NCBI GenBank assembly: GCA_947501275.1
Contig: CANMVD010000001.1
Span: forward strand, 62,001 to 126,000
DNA: 64,000 nt
Reading direction: 5' to 3'
Origin: an uncultured Tateyamaria sp.
GTDB taxonomy: Bacteria; Pseudomonadota; Alphaproteobacteria; Rhodobacterales; Rhodobacteraceae
Below are positions 7,828 to 15,277 of this stretch, piece after piece (within the stretch, counting starts at the first letter, position 1; each line of letters opens with the position of its first letter). Below the pieces are notes generated by a model. It searched no databases and was not told the origin of the DNA. It saw nothing but the letters and a program-made list of their open reading frames with translations. A program made the translations under genes and the position numbers.

Positions 7828-8400
7828 ATGACTCTCCTGCACATCGACAGCTCCGCCCGCATCACTGGATCCATCACTCGTGACCTCTCTGCCCAGATCG
7901 TCGGGCAATTGGGTGGCGAAGTGATCCGCCGCGACCTCAATGATGCTTTGCCACAACTCACGGAAAACTGGGTGAACGCTAATTTCACCCCCGCCGAGGA
8001 CCGCGATGCGGTGCAGCGCGATACGCTGGCTCTGTCCGATCAACTTGTCGGTGAGCTGCAAGCGGCAGACACCATTGTCATCGGCCTGCCTGTTTATAAT
8101 TTTGGCGTACCGACCGCCCTGAAGGCGTGGATTGATCTGGTGGCCCGCGCCGGTGTCACATTCCGCTATTCAGAGAACGGCCCCGTGGGTCTGCTGACGG
8201 GCAAACGCGCCATTCTCGCTGTCGCCTCAGGCGGGACAGCTGTGGGCAGCGATATCGATTTTGCCACCGGTTACATGCGGCACGTATTGGGTTTTATCGG
8301 TATCCATGATGTCGAAATCATCGCTGCTGACCGCGTCATGGCCGAAGGCCCCGAGGCGATCGCAGATGCCAAGTCCAAGATCGAAAAACTGGTGGCTTGA
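7828..8400 (+). CDS. azoR: FMN-dependent NADH-azoreductase (flavodoxin-fold quinone reductase)
   Basis: 190 aa, near the family length of about 200. Two-electron reduction of quinones and azo compounds with NADH, cytosolic, FMN-bound. Evidence includes the N-terminal phosphate-binding loop HIDSSARITGSITRDLS and the flavin-contact motif LPVYNFGVPTALKAWIDLVA. The following VTFRYSENGPVGLLTGKRA is typical of AzoR. Divergent from a LysR gene. An 11-bp GC-rich hairpin 19 bp after the stop probably ends the transcript. Role in detoxifying quinone stress is from family knowledge. Confidence 0.92.
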   Translation: MTLLHIDSSARITGSITRDLSAQIVGQLGGEVIRRDLNDALPQLTENWVNANFTPAEDRDAVQRDTLALSDQLVGELQAADTIVIGLPVYNFGVPTALKAWIDLVARAGVTFRYSENGPVGLLTGKRAILAVASGGTAVGSDIDFATGYMRHVLGFIGIHDVEIIAADRVMAEGPEAIADAKSKIEKLVA

Positions 8401-8418
8401 ACCAAAGCGCCTGCGCAC

Positions 8419-8450
8419 ATGCCCCTCGCTCTGCATCGCGCGAGGGGCAT
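8419..8450 (+). terminator. Hairpin terminator after azoR
   Basis: Perfect 11-bp stem ATGCCCCTCGC (8419-8429) / GCGAGGGGCAT (8440-8450) just past the azoR stop. The U-run is weak, so termination may be partial. Confidence 0.55.
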
Positions 8451-8455
8451 TGCAT

Positions 8456-8653
8456 TCAATGGCAATGCACAGGTTTGACCCCCCCGGGACAGCACTGCCC
8501 GGCGGGTAAACTATTGCGACATCCTCCGCCATAATGAACGGCGACAACCGCGCCCCAGAAAAGACTCGTACTCGGAGCAGCACCCGCTGGCGGGGCCACA
8601 CTCATCGCGGCCAGAACAGCCAACATGGCAAATCGTTTGATACAAATATTCAT
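8456..8653 (-). CDS. Possible small secreted Cys-containing peptide
   Basis: 65 aa. Reads as a clear Sec signal peptide (MNICIKRFAMLAVLAAMSVA then PPAGAA) followed by a short mature part with Cys at three places (GGGC, QCC, HCH). No ribosome site is obvious. It lies in the 385-bp gap between azoR and the rightward membrane protein genes. A perfect 12-bp inverted repeat stands just upstream of its ATG. The signal-peptide look is the main support; no family is recognised and it could be a chance frame. Confidence 0.4.
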   Translation of the reverse strand: MNICIKRFAMLAVLAAMSVAPPAGAAPSTSLFWGAVVAVHYGGGCRNSLPAGQCCPGGVKPVHCH

Positions 8654-8658
8654 TTTTT

Positions 8659-8702
8659 AGTTTAACGCGCATCCAACGATATCTGTCTCGGCGCGTTAAA
8701 CT
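8659..8702. promoter_or_regulatory. Perfect 12-bp inverted repeat in a divergent gap
   Basis: AGTTTAACGCGC (8659-8670) and its exact complement GCGCGTTAAACT (8691-8702) are separated by 20 bp. The arms are unlike neighbouring repeats. It lies 6 bp from the start of the small secreted ORF and 84 bp before the membrane-protein gene at 8786, a suitable place for a dimeric regulator. Confidence 0.6.
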
Positions 8703-8785
8703 TGTGTTAACCATTTCCCGCCCAGCACACTTTGATAGTGATCAAACGGCTAGACCCAAGAATTGCGGCCGCTAAAGTCCAGTGT

Positions 8786-9262
8786 ATGACCGTCATTCGC
8801 AATGTGCCCAGTCAGTTGATCCTTGCCCACGCGCCCTGGCTACTGGGCGGTGGCTTGATCGTGTGTATCGTGGCCTGCGCGGCGGCTGGCACCGCTCTTT
8901 TGTTTGCAGGCGAAATCGCGGGGGTGCTGACAGTTCTGGTCGGGGCGGCTGTCCCTTTGGGGATCTTCGCTTTGGCGATCAAACGGGATCAGGCGATCTT
9001 TGATGCGGCTGCTGATACGGTCACATTTCAACGGCGCACCCTGTTCAGCTATCGCAACCACATCCATCCGCTAGGGCTTGTACGTTGGGTCGAAATCGAG
9101 GATTTCTCTGACACTGCTCGTGCCACCTTGACCTTTCATGACGCCACGCCGCCCTATCCATTGGTCGAAGCATTTGTATCCGGCAACCGGCCGGGAGACA
9201 CTGCGAACATCATCAACAACTGGCTGCGCCACCTGCGCTCGGCACGAAAGGACACGGCTTGA
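8786..9262 (+). CDS. Membrane-anchored protein, tandem paralog 1
   Basis: 158 aa. Two hydrophobic helices (about residues 18-38 and 45-65) precede a soluble beta-rich domain with FDAAADTVTFQRRTLFSY and a C-terminal helix NIINNWLRHL. The layout resembles small bacterial PH-domain (bPH) membrane proteins, but no family is certain. ATG 8786 is chosen because it aligns with the paralog downstream: VIRNVPSQLIL here, VTRNTPEQLIL there. The stop overlaps the next start as TTGA, so the two are co-translated. Function unknown. Confidence 0.7.
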   Translation: MTVIRNVPSQLILAHAPWLLGGGLIVCIVACAAAGTALLFAGEIAGVLTVLVGAAVPLGIFALAIKRDQAIFDAAADTVTFQRRTLFSYRNHIHPLGLVRWVEIEDFSDTARATLTFHDATPPYPLVEAFVSGNRPGDTANIINNWLRHLRSARKDTA

Positions 9263-9762
9263 AAGTCACCCGCAACACGCCCGAACAACTGATCCTCGAA
9301 AAAAAGTCGTGGGGCGTCGGAGGAATGCTGATCGTCATGATGATGGCATCCGTGGTAATGGGGGCTGTGTTCATCGGCATCGGTCTCACCTCGGAAACCC
9401 TGATCTTTACCGTCATGGGGGCGCTGGCCCCGGTGCTCACCATCACCCTGTGCGCCTATGCGATGCGCAGCTTTGTGGAACGGCTGCAACTCATACTGGA
9501 CAGGCATGCCGGCACCCTGACGCTGCGCACTCAAAAGCTGAAGGACTACACCGAAGTGATCCATGATCTGGACCATTTTGTAGGGGCTAAACTGGACCGT
9601 CACACTGACAGCGAACGCAATCGGACATCACGGGTCGTCCTGATCCTGTCCGACGGGCCAAGCGCGGGCGACCATCCCGTCTCAAACGTCTTTGTCAGCG
9701 GCTGGGGTCCGAAAAAGGCGGTCGAGACGATCAACGCATGGCACGCAAACGCTGCGGGCTAG
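9259..9762 (+). CDS. Membrane-anchored protein, tandem paralog 2
   Basis: 167 aa. Same architecture as its upstream neighbour: N-terminal RNTPEQLILEKKSW, two membrane helices (about 20-62), then LDRHAGTLTLRTQKLKDYTE matching the neighbour's FDAAADTVTFQRRTLFSYRN. Both end with FVSG and a helix containing a W-H/W-L pair. It starts with TTG 9259, inside the upstream stop (TTGA). The overlap and the lack of a better start support coupled expression in fixed ratio, perhaps as a hetero-oligomer. Its stop lies 2 bp from the convergent hydrolase stop. Confidence 0.7.
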   Translation: MKVTRNTPEQLILEKKSWGVGGMLIVMMMASVVMGAVFIGIGLTSETLIFTVMGALAPVLTITLCAYAMRSFVERLQLILDRHAGTLTLRTQKLKDYTEVIHDLDHFVGAKLDRHTDSERNRTSRVVLILSDGPSAGDHPVSNVFVSGWGPKKAVETINAWHANAAG

Positions 9763-9764
9763 TT

Positions 9765-10463
9765 TCAGACTGCGACGGCTTGCCCGGACGCAGTGCACCA
9801 CGGTGCCAGAACGTCCAACACTGCATCCGGGGCCTCAACAGGCACCGCGTGCCCACAATCATGAACGACTTGCAAACGCGCACGCGGCGCAACCTTTGCA
9901 AGATAGGCGCGCAGTCGATCCTCTGGTGCCATAAAATCCAAGGCACCGAGCAGGCAAGTGATCTTGTGGTCATGCGAGCCAAGTGCGGGATGGTCAACAA
10001 AGGATTGCGAGACTGCGCGCAGACGCCGTGTCTCGCGCAGCATGGCACGACTGCCCGTCAGGGTATCAAGCGTTGCGACCGCTTGGGCCACATGATCGTC
10101 TGCAACCGCCGGGTCCATATTGGGCGTAAAAAGCGCACGCACAAAAGGTTCCAGATCCGTGCGCCGCAACGGAATGCTGCCTGTGTCATGATCAAACGGT
10201 GGACCTGTCAGCACCAGATGATCCGCCAGATCCGCCAACTCGAGGGCCAGCACGCACCCGATCGAATTGCCAAGGATCACAACAGGTGCGCCGGGCATGG
10301 CCTCTGCCTCGATCCGGGTCGCGATCTGGGCCACATGTTCCTCAAGGCTTAGGGCCGCGTAGTCGATCTGCGGCGCAATCCATGTTTGGCCCGCAGGCAA
10401 TCGCGCCCCAATAACGTCAAAATGGGCCGATGCCCCAATTAACCCGTGCAGGAAGACAAACAT
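9765..10463 (-). CDS. Alpha/beta-hydrolase fold protein
   Basis: 232 aa. Begins MFVFLHGLIGASAHFDVIGA, with the HG oxyanion-hole motif. The nucleophile elbow is GNSIG (Ser) and the catalytic His is in VHDCGHAVPVEAPD near the C-terminus. It is a cytosolic esterase- or hydrolase-type enzyme of unknown substrate. The open frame reaches 10529, but ATG 10463 has a strong GGAGG ribosome site. The gene is divergent from ffh, with 288 bp between containing the ffh promoter candidate, and convergent with the paralog pair. Confidence 0.85.
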   Translation of the reverse strand: MFVFLHGLIGASAHFDVIGARLPAGQTWIAPQIDYAALSLEEHVAQIATRIEAEAMPGAPVVILGNSIGCVLALELADLADHLVLTGPPFDHDTGSIPLRRTDLEPFVRALFTPNMDPAVADDHVAQAVATLDTLTGSRAMLRETRRLRAVSQSFVDHPALGSHDHKITCLLGALDFMAPEDRLRAYLAKVAPRARLQVVHDCGHAVPVEAPDAVLDVLAPWCTASGQAVAV

Positions 10464-10554
10464 GCCCTGCCTCCAATAGCTTAGTTTAAAATAGCGTCCT
10501 AAAATCTCATCCAGATTGCGGTTCAACAACGCGCAAAGTCAACGCCGCAAACGG

Positions 10555-10583
10555 TTGACTCATCCAGACATCAGCCCTATTGC
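10555..10583 (+). promoter_or_regulatory. Probable sigma-70 promoter of the ffh operon
   Basis: TTGACT, 17 bp, TATTGC. The first 11 bases and spacing match the atp promoter candidate at 4162-4134. It implies a 5' leader of about 160 nt before ffh. Confidence 0.5.
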
Positions 10584-10751
10584 CCCCACAACACCCGGAT
10601 AGCGTCAGCCATCCGGTCCCTTGGGTTCACCCGGGATCGCCCTCCGTCAGCGCGTTGCGCCCACGGGGGCTCTTTCGGTTTGCACCATTGGGTTCCCCGC
10701 CGCCCGTGCTTACCTTGCGGGCAAACGTCAACGGCTCGAAAGGCATGCTAT

Positions 10752-12254
10752 ATGTTTGAAAATCTATCCGAACGCCTCTCCGGTGTCTTCGATCGCCTGA
10801 CGAAACAGGGGGCCCTGTCCGAAGAGGATGTGAAGACGGCGCTTCGCGAAGTCCGCGTGGCGTTGCTGGAGGCAGACGTATCGTTGCCCGTCGCCCGCGA
10901 TTTCGTCAAACGTGTCCAAGAGGCCGCCACCGGTCAGGCCGTCACGAAATCCGTTACCCCCGGGCAGCAGGTCGTCAAGATCGTGCACGACGCGCTGGTC
11001 GAGACACTGACGGGTGAAGGCGAACCGGGTGCCCTGAAAATCGACAGCCCGCCCGCCCCGATTCTCATGGTTGGCTTGCAAGGCGGCGGTAAGACCACAA
11101 CCACAGCCAAGCTCGCCAAACGCCTGACGGAACGAGAAGGCAAACGCGTGCTCATGGCCTCGCTCGACGTGAACCGCCCCGCGGCCATGGAACAACTCGC
11201 CATCCTCGGCACGCAGATTGGCGTCGACACCCTGCCGATTGTGAAGGGCGAAGACCCCGTCGCAATCGCCAAGCGCGCCAAGACCCAGGCCAACATGGGC
11301 GGCTATGACGTCTATATGCTCGACACAGCAGGTCGCCTGTCCATTGACGAAGAACTCATGTCGCAGGTCGAAGCCGTCCGCGACGTGGCCAACCCACGCG
11401 AGACCATTCTGGTGGTCGACGGTCTGACGGGTCAGGACGCGGTGAATACCGCTCAGAATTTTGACGACCGCATCGGCATCTCCGGCGTGGTCCTGACCCG
11501 GATGGATGGTGACGGACGTGGCGGTGCCGCCCTATCCATGCGCGCCGTCACCGGCAAGCCGATCAAATTCGTCGGCCTGGGCGAAAAAATGGACGCGCTC
11601 GAAACCTTCGAGCCCGACCGGATCGCAGGGCGCATCTTGGGCATGGGTGACATTGTCTCGCTCGTAGAAAAGGCTCAGGAAACCATCGAGGCCGAACAGG
11701 CCGAAAAGATGATGAAGCGCATGGCCAAAGGTCAGTTCAACATGAACGACCTCAAGATGCAGCTTGAACAGATGATCAAGATGGGCGGCATGGAAGGGAT
11801 GATGGGCATGATGCCCGGCATGGGGAAACTCTCCAAACAGGTTGCGGACGCTGGTTTTGACGACAAGATCCTCAAACAGCAAATCGCCATGATCCAGTCC
11901 ATGACGAAAAAGGAACGTGCCGCACCCCAAGTGCTGCAGGCTTCTCGTAAAAAACGCATCGCGCGTGGCTCGGGCATGGAAGTCTCCGACCTCAACAAAT
12001 TGCTGAAAATGCACCGCCAGATGTCGGACATGATGAAGAAGATGGGCAAAGGCAAAGGCGGGATGATGAAACAGGCCATGAAGGCCATGATGGGCGGCAA
12101 AGGTGGCATGCCCGGCATGGAAGGCATGGACCCCAAACAGCTCGAAGCAGCGGCCAAACAGATGGGTGGCAAACTGCCGGGCGGTCTGGGCGGTCTCGGT
12201 GGCGGCGGCATGGCCCTGCCCCCCGGCCTCTCCGGCTTTGGGAAAAAGAAATGA
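10752..12254 (+). CDS. ffh: Signal recognition particle protein Ffh (SRP54)
   Basis: 500 aa. Cytosolic GTPase that, with 4.5S RNA, carries nascent membrane proteins to FtsY. N domain begins MFENLSERLSGVFDRLTKQG. G domain has the P-loop GLQGGGKTTTTAKLA, DTAGRLSID and TRMDGDGRGG. The C-terminal M domain is Met-rich (MGGMEGMMGMMPGMGKLSKQ) and binds RNA and signal peptide. It ends with a long Gly/Met/Leu tail and GFGKKK. ATG 10752 is the family start. Heads an operon with the NIPSNAP and GNAT genes, coupled by an ATGA overlap. Confidence 0.98.
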   Translation: MFENLSERLSGVFDRLTKQGALSEEDVKTALREVRVALLEADVSLPVARDFVKRVQEAATGQAVTKSVTPGQQVVKIVHDALVETLTGEGEPGALKIDSPPAPILMVGLQGGGKTTTTAKLAKRLTEREGKRVLMASLDVNRPAAMEQLAILGTQIGVDTLPIVKGEDPVAIAKRAKTQANMGGYDVYMLDTAGRLSIDEELMSQVEAVRDVANPRETILVVDGLTGQDAVNTAQNFDDRIGISGVVLTRMDGDGRGGAALSMRAVTGKPIKFVGLGEKMDALETFEPDRIAGRILGMGDIVSLVEKAQETIEAEQAEKMMKRMAKGQFNMNDLKMQLEQMIKMGGMEGMMGMMPGMGKLSKQVADAGFDDKILKQQIAMIQSMTKKERAAPQVLQASRKKRIARGSGMEVSDLNKLLKMHRQMSDMMKKMGKGKGGMMKQAMKAMMGGKGGMPGMEGMDPKQLEAAAKQMGGKLPGGLGGLGGGGMALPPGLSGFGKKK

Positions 12255-12583
12255 TCACCGCCCTGATCACATATGTGATCGACCCCGGTAAGGTCGATGC
12301 GTTCGAAGTCTATGCCAAGGCTTGGATCCATCTGGTGAACCGGATGGGCGGAATGCATCACGGCTACTTTCTGCCGTCCGAAGGGGCCAACAACAAGGCG
12401 TGGGCCATGTTCTCCTTCCCGTCACTGGCCGCCTACGAAGCCTATCGCATCGAAATGGCGCAGGACGGCGAATGCCAGCGCGCCTACGCACACGCCCAGA
12501 AGACCGGCTGCATCCTCAGCTTTGAGCGGACATTCACCCGCCCCGTTCTTGACGGCGCCAGCCCCGAGGTGCTTGGCCTGTGA
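12251..12583 (+). CDS. NIPSNAP-family protein
   Basis: 110 aa. Small ferredoxin-like alpha/beta-barrel protein starting MITALITYVIDPGKVDAFEV, with a conserved HHGYFLPSEG and AYEAYR. This is the pattern of NIPSNAP domains in bacteria, whose function is poorly known. The start overlaps the ffh stop (ATGA) and the end overlaps the next gene (GTGA), so it belongs to the ffh transcript. A role linked to SRP is not implied by the family; only the context suggests co-expression. Confidence 0.85.
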   Translation: MITALITYVIDPGKVDAFEVYAKAWIHLVNRMGGMHHGYFLPSEGANNKAWAMFSFPSLAAYEAYRIEMAQDGECQRAYAHAQKTGCILSFERTFTRPVLDGASPEVLGL

Positions 12584-13098
12584 CAACCGCCCCCTGCATA
12601 GAAACAACGCGTTTGACACTGCGCGGCCACGAGATGGCGGATTTTCAGCCGCTCTACGATCTCTTTGCGACGGATCGTGCGCAATTCATGGGGGGTCCGG
12701 TGGCCGCCAAAGAAATGTGGTACTGGATCGCCGCCGAAGTGGGCAGCTGGGTGCTGAAGGGGATCGGCTCATGGGGGATCACCCGCACGGATGACAATGC
12801 CTTCATGGGACAGGTCGGCATCAACGCGCCGCATCACTTCCCGGAACCGGAACTGGGCTGGACCCTGCTTGAACCGTTTGAAGGCCACGGCTACGCACGC
12901 GAAGCCGCAACAGCCGCACTGCACTGGTGGTGGGACCAGAATCGCTCGGATACGCTGGTCAGCTACATCCACCCCGACAACACCCGCTCCATCGCGCTGG
13001 CTGAACGGCTGGGTGCTGTGCATGACGCAGCAGCGCTTTTGCCCGCCGGCGAAACAGCAGATGAAACGCTGGTGTACCGACACAGGAGGGGCGCATGA
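12580..13098 (+). CDS. GNAT acetyltransferase, first of four tandem copies
   Basis: 172 aa. RimJ/RimL-type GNAT fold: N-terminal CIETTRLTLRGHEMADF, central FMGGPVAAKEMWYWIAAEVG, acetyl-CoA region EPFEGHGYAREAATAALHWW and C-terminal PDNTRSIALAERLGA. Starts with GTG inside the NIPSNAP stop (GTGA). Shares the frame GGP-x-x-A-x-x-x-W and G-H-G-Y-A-x-E-A with the three GNATs that follow, so the four are paralogs. It is the most divergent in the central loop. Acceptor substrate unknown. Confidence 0.9.
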   Translation: MTTAPCIETTRLTLRGHEMADFQPLYDLFATDRAQFMGGPVAAKEMWYWIAAEVGSWVLKGIGSWGITRTDDNAFMGQVGINAPHHFPEPELGWTLLEPFEGHGYAREAATAALHWWWDQNRSDTLVSYIHPDNTRSIALAERLGAVHDAAALLPAGETADETLVYRHRRGA

Positions 13099-13607
13099 CA
13101 CCTCCCGTCCTTTACACCGAACGGCTCAAGCTGCGCGGCCTGCGCCCCTCTGACACAGAGGCGTTTCTCACCTATTTCCAATCTGAGCGCGCCGAGCACA
13201 CCGGCGGCCCCATGACCGCCAAGGCCGCGTGGCGCCATCTCGCTGCGAATGTGGGTCACTGGAGTCTGCGCGGCTTTGGCATGTTCGCCGCCACCCGCCG
13301 CGACAGTGACGACATCATCGGCATCTTCGGCCACTGGTTCCCGCACGGCTGGGCCGAACGCGAAATCGGATACGTTCTGTTCAACGCCGCTGACGAAGGT
13401 CAAGGCCTCGCCAGCGAAGCCGTCAAGGCGTGCCGCAAGCACGCCTTCGACACACTGGGCTGGGATACGGCCGTCAGCTACATCGCCGCCGAAAACACAG
13501 CCTCCATACGCCTCGCCGAACGGGTCGGCGCGGTCCGCGACGATGCAGCAGCCCAGCCCGATACCGCATATGAGGTTGTGATTTTCCGGCACGAGGCGGC
13601 ACGATGA
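13095..13607 (+). CDS. GNAT acetyltransferase, second of four tandem copies
   Basis: 170 aa. RimL-like GNAT with LYTERLKLRGLRPSDTEAF, TGGPMTAKAAWRHLAANVGH, WPH-like FPHGWAEREIGYVLF and the acetyl-CoA loop EGQGLASEAVKACRKHAF. Starts ATG 13095 overlapping the previous stop (ATGA) and ends in ATGA with the next. The last of the acetyl-CoA contacts has QGLA in place of the GYA of its paralogs, a small deviation in the pyrophosphate loop. Substrate unknown. Confidence 0.9.
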   Translation: MTPPVLYTERLKLRGLRPSDTEAFLTYFQSERAEHTGGPMTAKAAWRHLAANVGHWSLRGFGMFAATRRDSDDIIGIFGHWFPHGWAEREIGYVLFNAADEGQGLASEAVKACRKHAFDTLGWDTAVSYIAAENTASIRLAERVGAVRDDAAAQPDTAYEVVIFRHEAAR

Positions 13608-14131
13608 CCGTTCAGTTCACTGCCCCCACGCTCCAGACAGATCGACTGATTTTGCGTGCTCCGCAACTCAGCGACTTTGAAGCCGTGGCCGCATTTTACG
13701 CATCGCCGCGCTCAAGTTTTGTGGGTGGCCCAATCAGCGCGGAACTGGCCTGGCGCTCTCTTGCACAAGAGGCGGGGCACTGGGTGCTGCGCGGCTTTGG
13801 ACGTTGGACCGTCGTGGAAAAAGCCACCCAAAAGCCTGTTGGCATTGTCGGGCTCTGGCTTCCCGAAGGCTTCCCGGAAAACGAACTGGGCTGGGATCTG
13901 TTCGACGGCGCAACGGGCAAGGGCTATGCCACAGAAGCAGGTAAGGCCGCGCGCAACTTCGCCTACAACACGCTTGGCTGGTCTACCGTGATCAGCCTGA
14001 TCGCGGATGGCAACGATGCGTCGCGCGGGGTCGCAAAGCGGCTCGGTGCGACCCATGACGGGGCTTTCACACACGAACGGTTCGGATCGATGCAAATCTG
14101 GCGTCATCCCGCAGCGGAGGCCTGTGCATGA
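13604..14131 (+). CDS. GNAT acetyltransferase, third of four tandem copies
   Basis: 175 aa. Contains LQTDRLILRAPQLSDFEAVA, FVGGPISAELAWRSLAQEAG, HWVLRGFGRWTVVEK, FPENELGWDLFDGATGKGYA and a final GDGNDASRGVAKRLGA-like segment. These mark the RimJ/RimL GNAT fold. Coupled to its upstream neighbour by ATGA. At its end the stop is overlapped by a 39-codon small ORF instead of by the fourth GNAT. Only the first three are directly joined. Acetyl acceptor cannot be deduced. Confidence 0.9.
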   Translation: MTVQFTAPTLQTDRLILRAPQLSDFEAVAAFYASPRSSFVGGPISAELAWRSLAQEAGHWVLRGFGRWTVVEKATQKPVGIVGLWLPEGFPENELGWDLFDGATGKGYATEAGKAARNFAYNTLGWSTVISLIADGNDASRGVAKRLGATHDGAFTHERFGSMQIWRHPAAEACA

Positions 14132-14247
14132 TCCATGCCTCAACACACACAGACGCTGCGGCGCGGGCTCACGCTGCAATGCGCACCAGTATGGCGTCGC
14201 GCGTCAGCGCGCCCGCTGGATCACCTCTGCCGGGGGAAATGCGCTGA
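14128..14247 (+). CDS. 39-aa coupled small ORF between GNAT 3 and GNAT 4
   Basis: Too short for usual callers. A GGAGG Shine-Dalgarno sequence (14116-14120) stands 7 nt before ATG 14128, better than most real starts nearby. The start overlaps the GNAT 3 stop (ATGA), and its own stop overlaps the GNAT 4 start (TGATG). The peptide is Ala/Ser/Arg-rich (MIHASTHTDAAARAHAAMRT...) without a membrane segment. It may be a translated leader that passes ribosomes along the chain rather than a functional peptide. Confidence 0.5.
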   Translation: MIHASTHTDAAARAHAAMRTSMASRVSAPAGSPLPGEMR

Positions 14248-14849
14248 TGGGCCACAAAATCATCCCCACGCTCGAAACCAAACGCCTGATCCTGCGCGGT
14301 CCAACGCCCGAGGACTACCCGGATTTCAAGGCCACCTTTGCCTCCTACCGCTCACGCTATATGGGCGGGCCGCTCAATCCCTACGAGGCGTGGATGCTCT
14401 ATGCCGCCGAAATCGGACACTGGAACATCCGCGGGTTCGGAATGTGGATGATCCATGACAAGGACAGCGATGAAACCTACGGCATGGCAGGCGGCTGGCA
14501 GCCCGCAGGCTGGCCGGAACGTGAAATCGCCTGGATCATCTGGCCTGACAAGGCGGGCAAGGGCTACGCGCTTGAAGCAACCCATGCCGCGCGCGGGTAC
14601 TACTACGCCAATGGCTGGGACGGAGCGGTCAGCTATATCGACCCCAAGAACCTCGATAGCATTCGGCTGGCCGAACGTTTGGGTGCGACCAAAGACAAGG
14701 ATGCGCAAACCATCGATGGCTCTGACGCGGTCTACCGCCACCCCGGCCCAGCCGCTTTGCAAGACAGCCAAGTGGCGCACGGAATCGAGATGGAGATCAC
14801 GCATTACGCCGACCCGATGTTCAAACCGAAAGGATGGGCGCTTGACTGA
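14247..14849 (+). CDS. GNAT acetyltransferase, fourth of four tandem copies
   Basis: 200 aa, 25-30 residues longer at the C-terminus than the other three. Shows TLETKRLILRGPTPEDYPDF, MGGPLNPYEAWMLYAAEIGH, the WPE-REIAWIIW segment, KAGKGYALEATHAARGYYYA and SIRLAERLGATKD. The frame is open to 14007, but the start is ATG 14247, which overlaps the small ORF's stop and has a GGGGGA site. The extra C-terminus (VAHGIEMEITHYADPMFKPK) is unusual for RimL-type proteins. Substrate unknown. Confidence 0.9.
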   Translation: MGHKIIPTLETKRLILRGPTPEDYPDFKATFASYRSRYMGGPLNPYEAWMLYAAEIGHWNIRGFGMWMIHDKDSDETYGMAGGWQPAGWPEREIAWIIWPDKAGKGYALEATHAARGYYYANGWDGAVSYIDPKNLDSIRLAERLGATKDKDAQTIDGSDAVYRHPGPAALQDSQVAHGIEMEITHYADPMFKPKGWALD

Positions 14850-14933
14850 TCACCAACACCACAATGTGTACGGAATGTCCCTGTCCTGTGCACAGCGTTT
14901 TGCGCCCTTTTCGCACGTCTTCGGAGGCCATTC

Positions 14934-15230
14934 ATGAGCGACGCAACCACCAAAGCGGCCGAGATTTTGGCCGAACACCGCGAAAGCATTGACCGTCTCG
15001 ATGCCATCCTCGTCTACACATTGGGCGAGCGGTTCAAACACACGCAGGCTGTGGGGAAACTCAAGGCAGCACACGACCTTCCGCCCTCAGATCCGTCGCG
15101 TGAAGCGGCCCAGATCGCGCGGCTCGAAGACTTGGCAAACCGGGCCAGTCTGGACCCCGCATTCGCCAAGAAGTTCCTGAACTTCATCATCGCTGAAGTC
15201 ATTCAGCACCACAAAAAACACCAAACGTAG
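14934..15230 (+). CDS. Chorismate mutase, AroQ class
   Basis: 98 aa. Converts chorismate to prephenate for Phe/Tyr synthesis. All-helical AroQ fold: AEHRESIDRLDAILVYTLGE carries the first active-site Arg region, FKHTQAVGKLKAAHDLPPSD the Lys-containing helix, and AQIARLEDLANRASLDP the third helix. Good GGAGG site before ATG 14934. A monofunctional short form, not fused to a dehydrogenase or dehydratase. It lies between the GNAT row and rpsP, probably in the same transcript, with a hairpin (15231-15249) directly after the stop. Confidence 0.9.
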   Translation: MSDATTKAAEILAEHRESIDRLDAILVYTLGERFKHTQAVGKLKAAHDLPPSDPSREAAQIARLEDLANRASLDPAFAKKFLNFIIAEVIQHHKKHQT

Positions 15231-15249
15231 GGTGGGCAATTTGTCCACC
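15231..15249 (+). promoter_or_regulatory. Short hairpin between chorismate mutase and rpsP
   Basis: GGTGGGC-AATTT-GTCCACC, 7-bp stem (one G-U pair in RNA), immediately after the chorismate mutase stop and 29 bp before rpsP. It could be a processing site or partial terminator separating the two genes. Confidence 0.4.
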
Positions 15250-15277
15250 ATCCAACTGAAAAAAAGGAAATAACACT

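Noticed and set aside
10464-10751. Search for 4.5S RNA upstream of ffh
   Set aside because: The conserved GGAAGGAAGCAGCC-like core is not present; only a promoter candidate is seen.
13604-14849. Frameshift or decay between GNAT 3 and GNAT 4
   Set aside because: Both GNATs are complete and the space holds a small ORF with a strong ribosome site, so no broken gene is needed.
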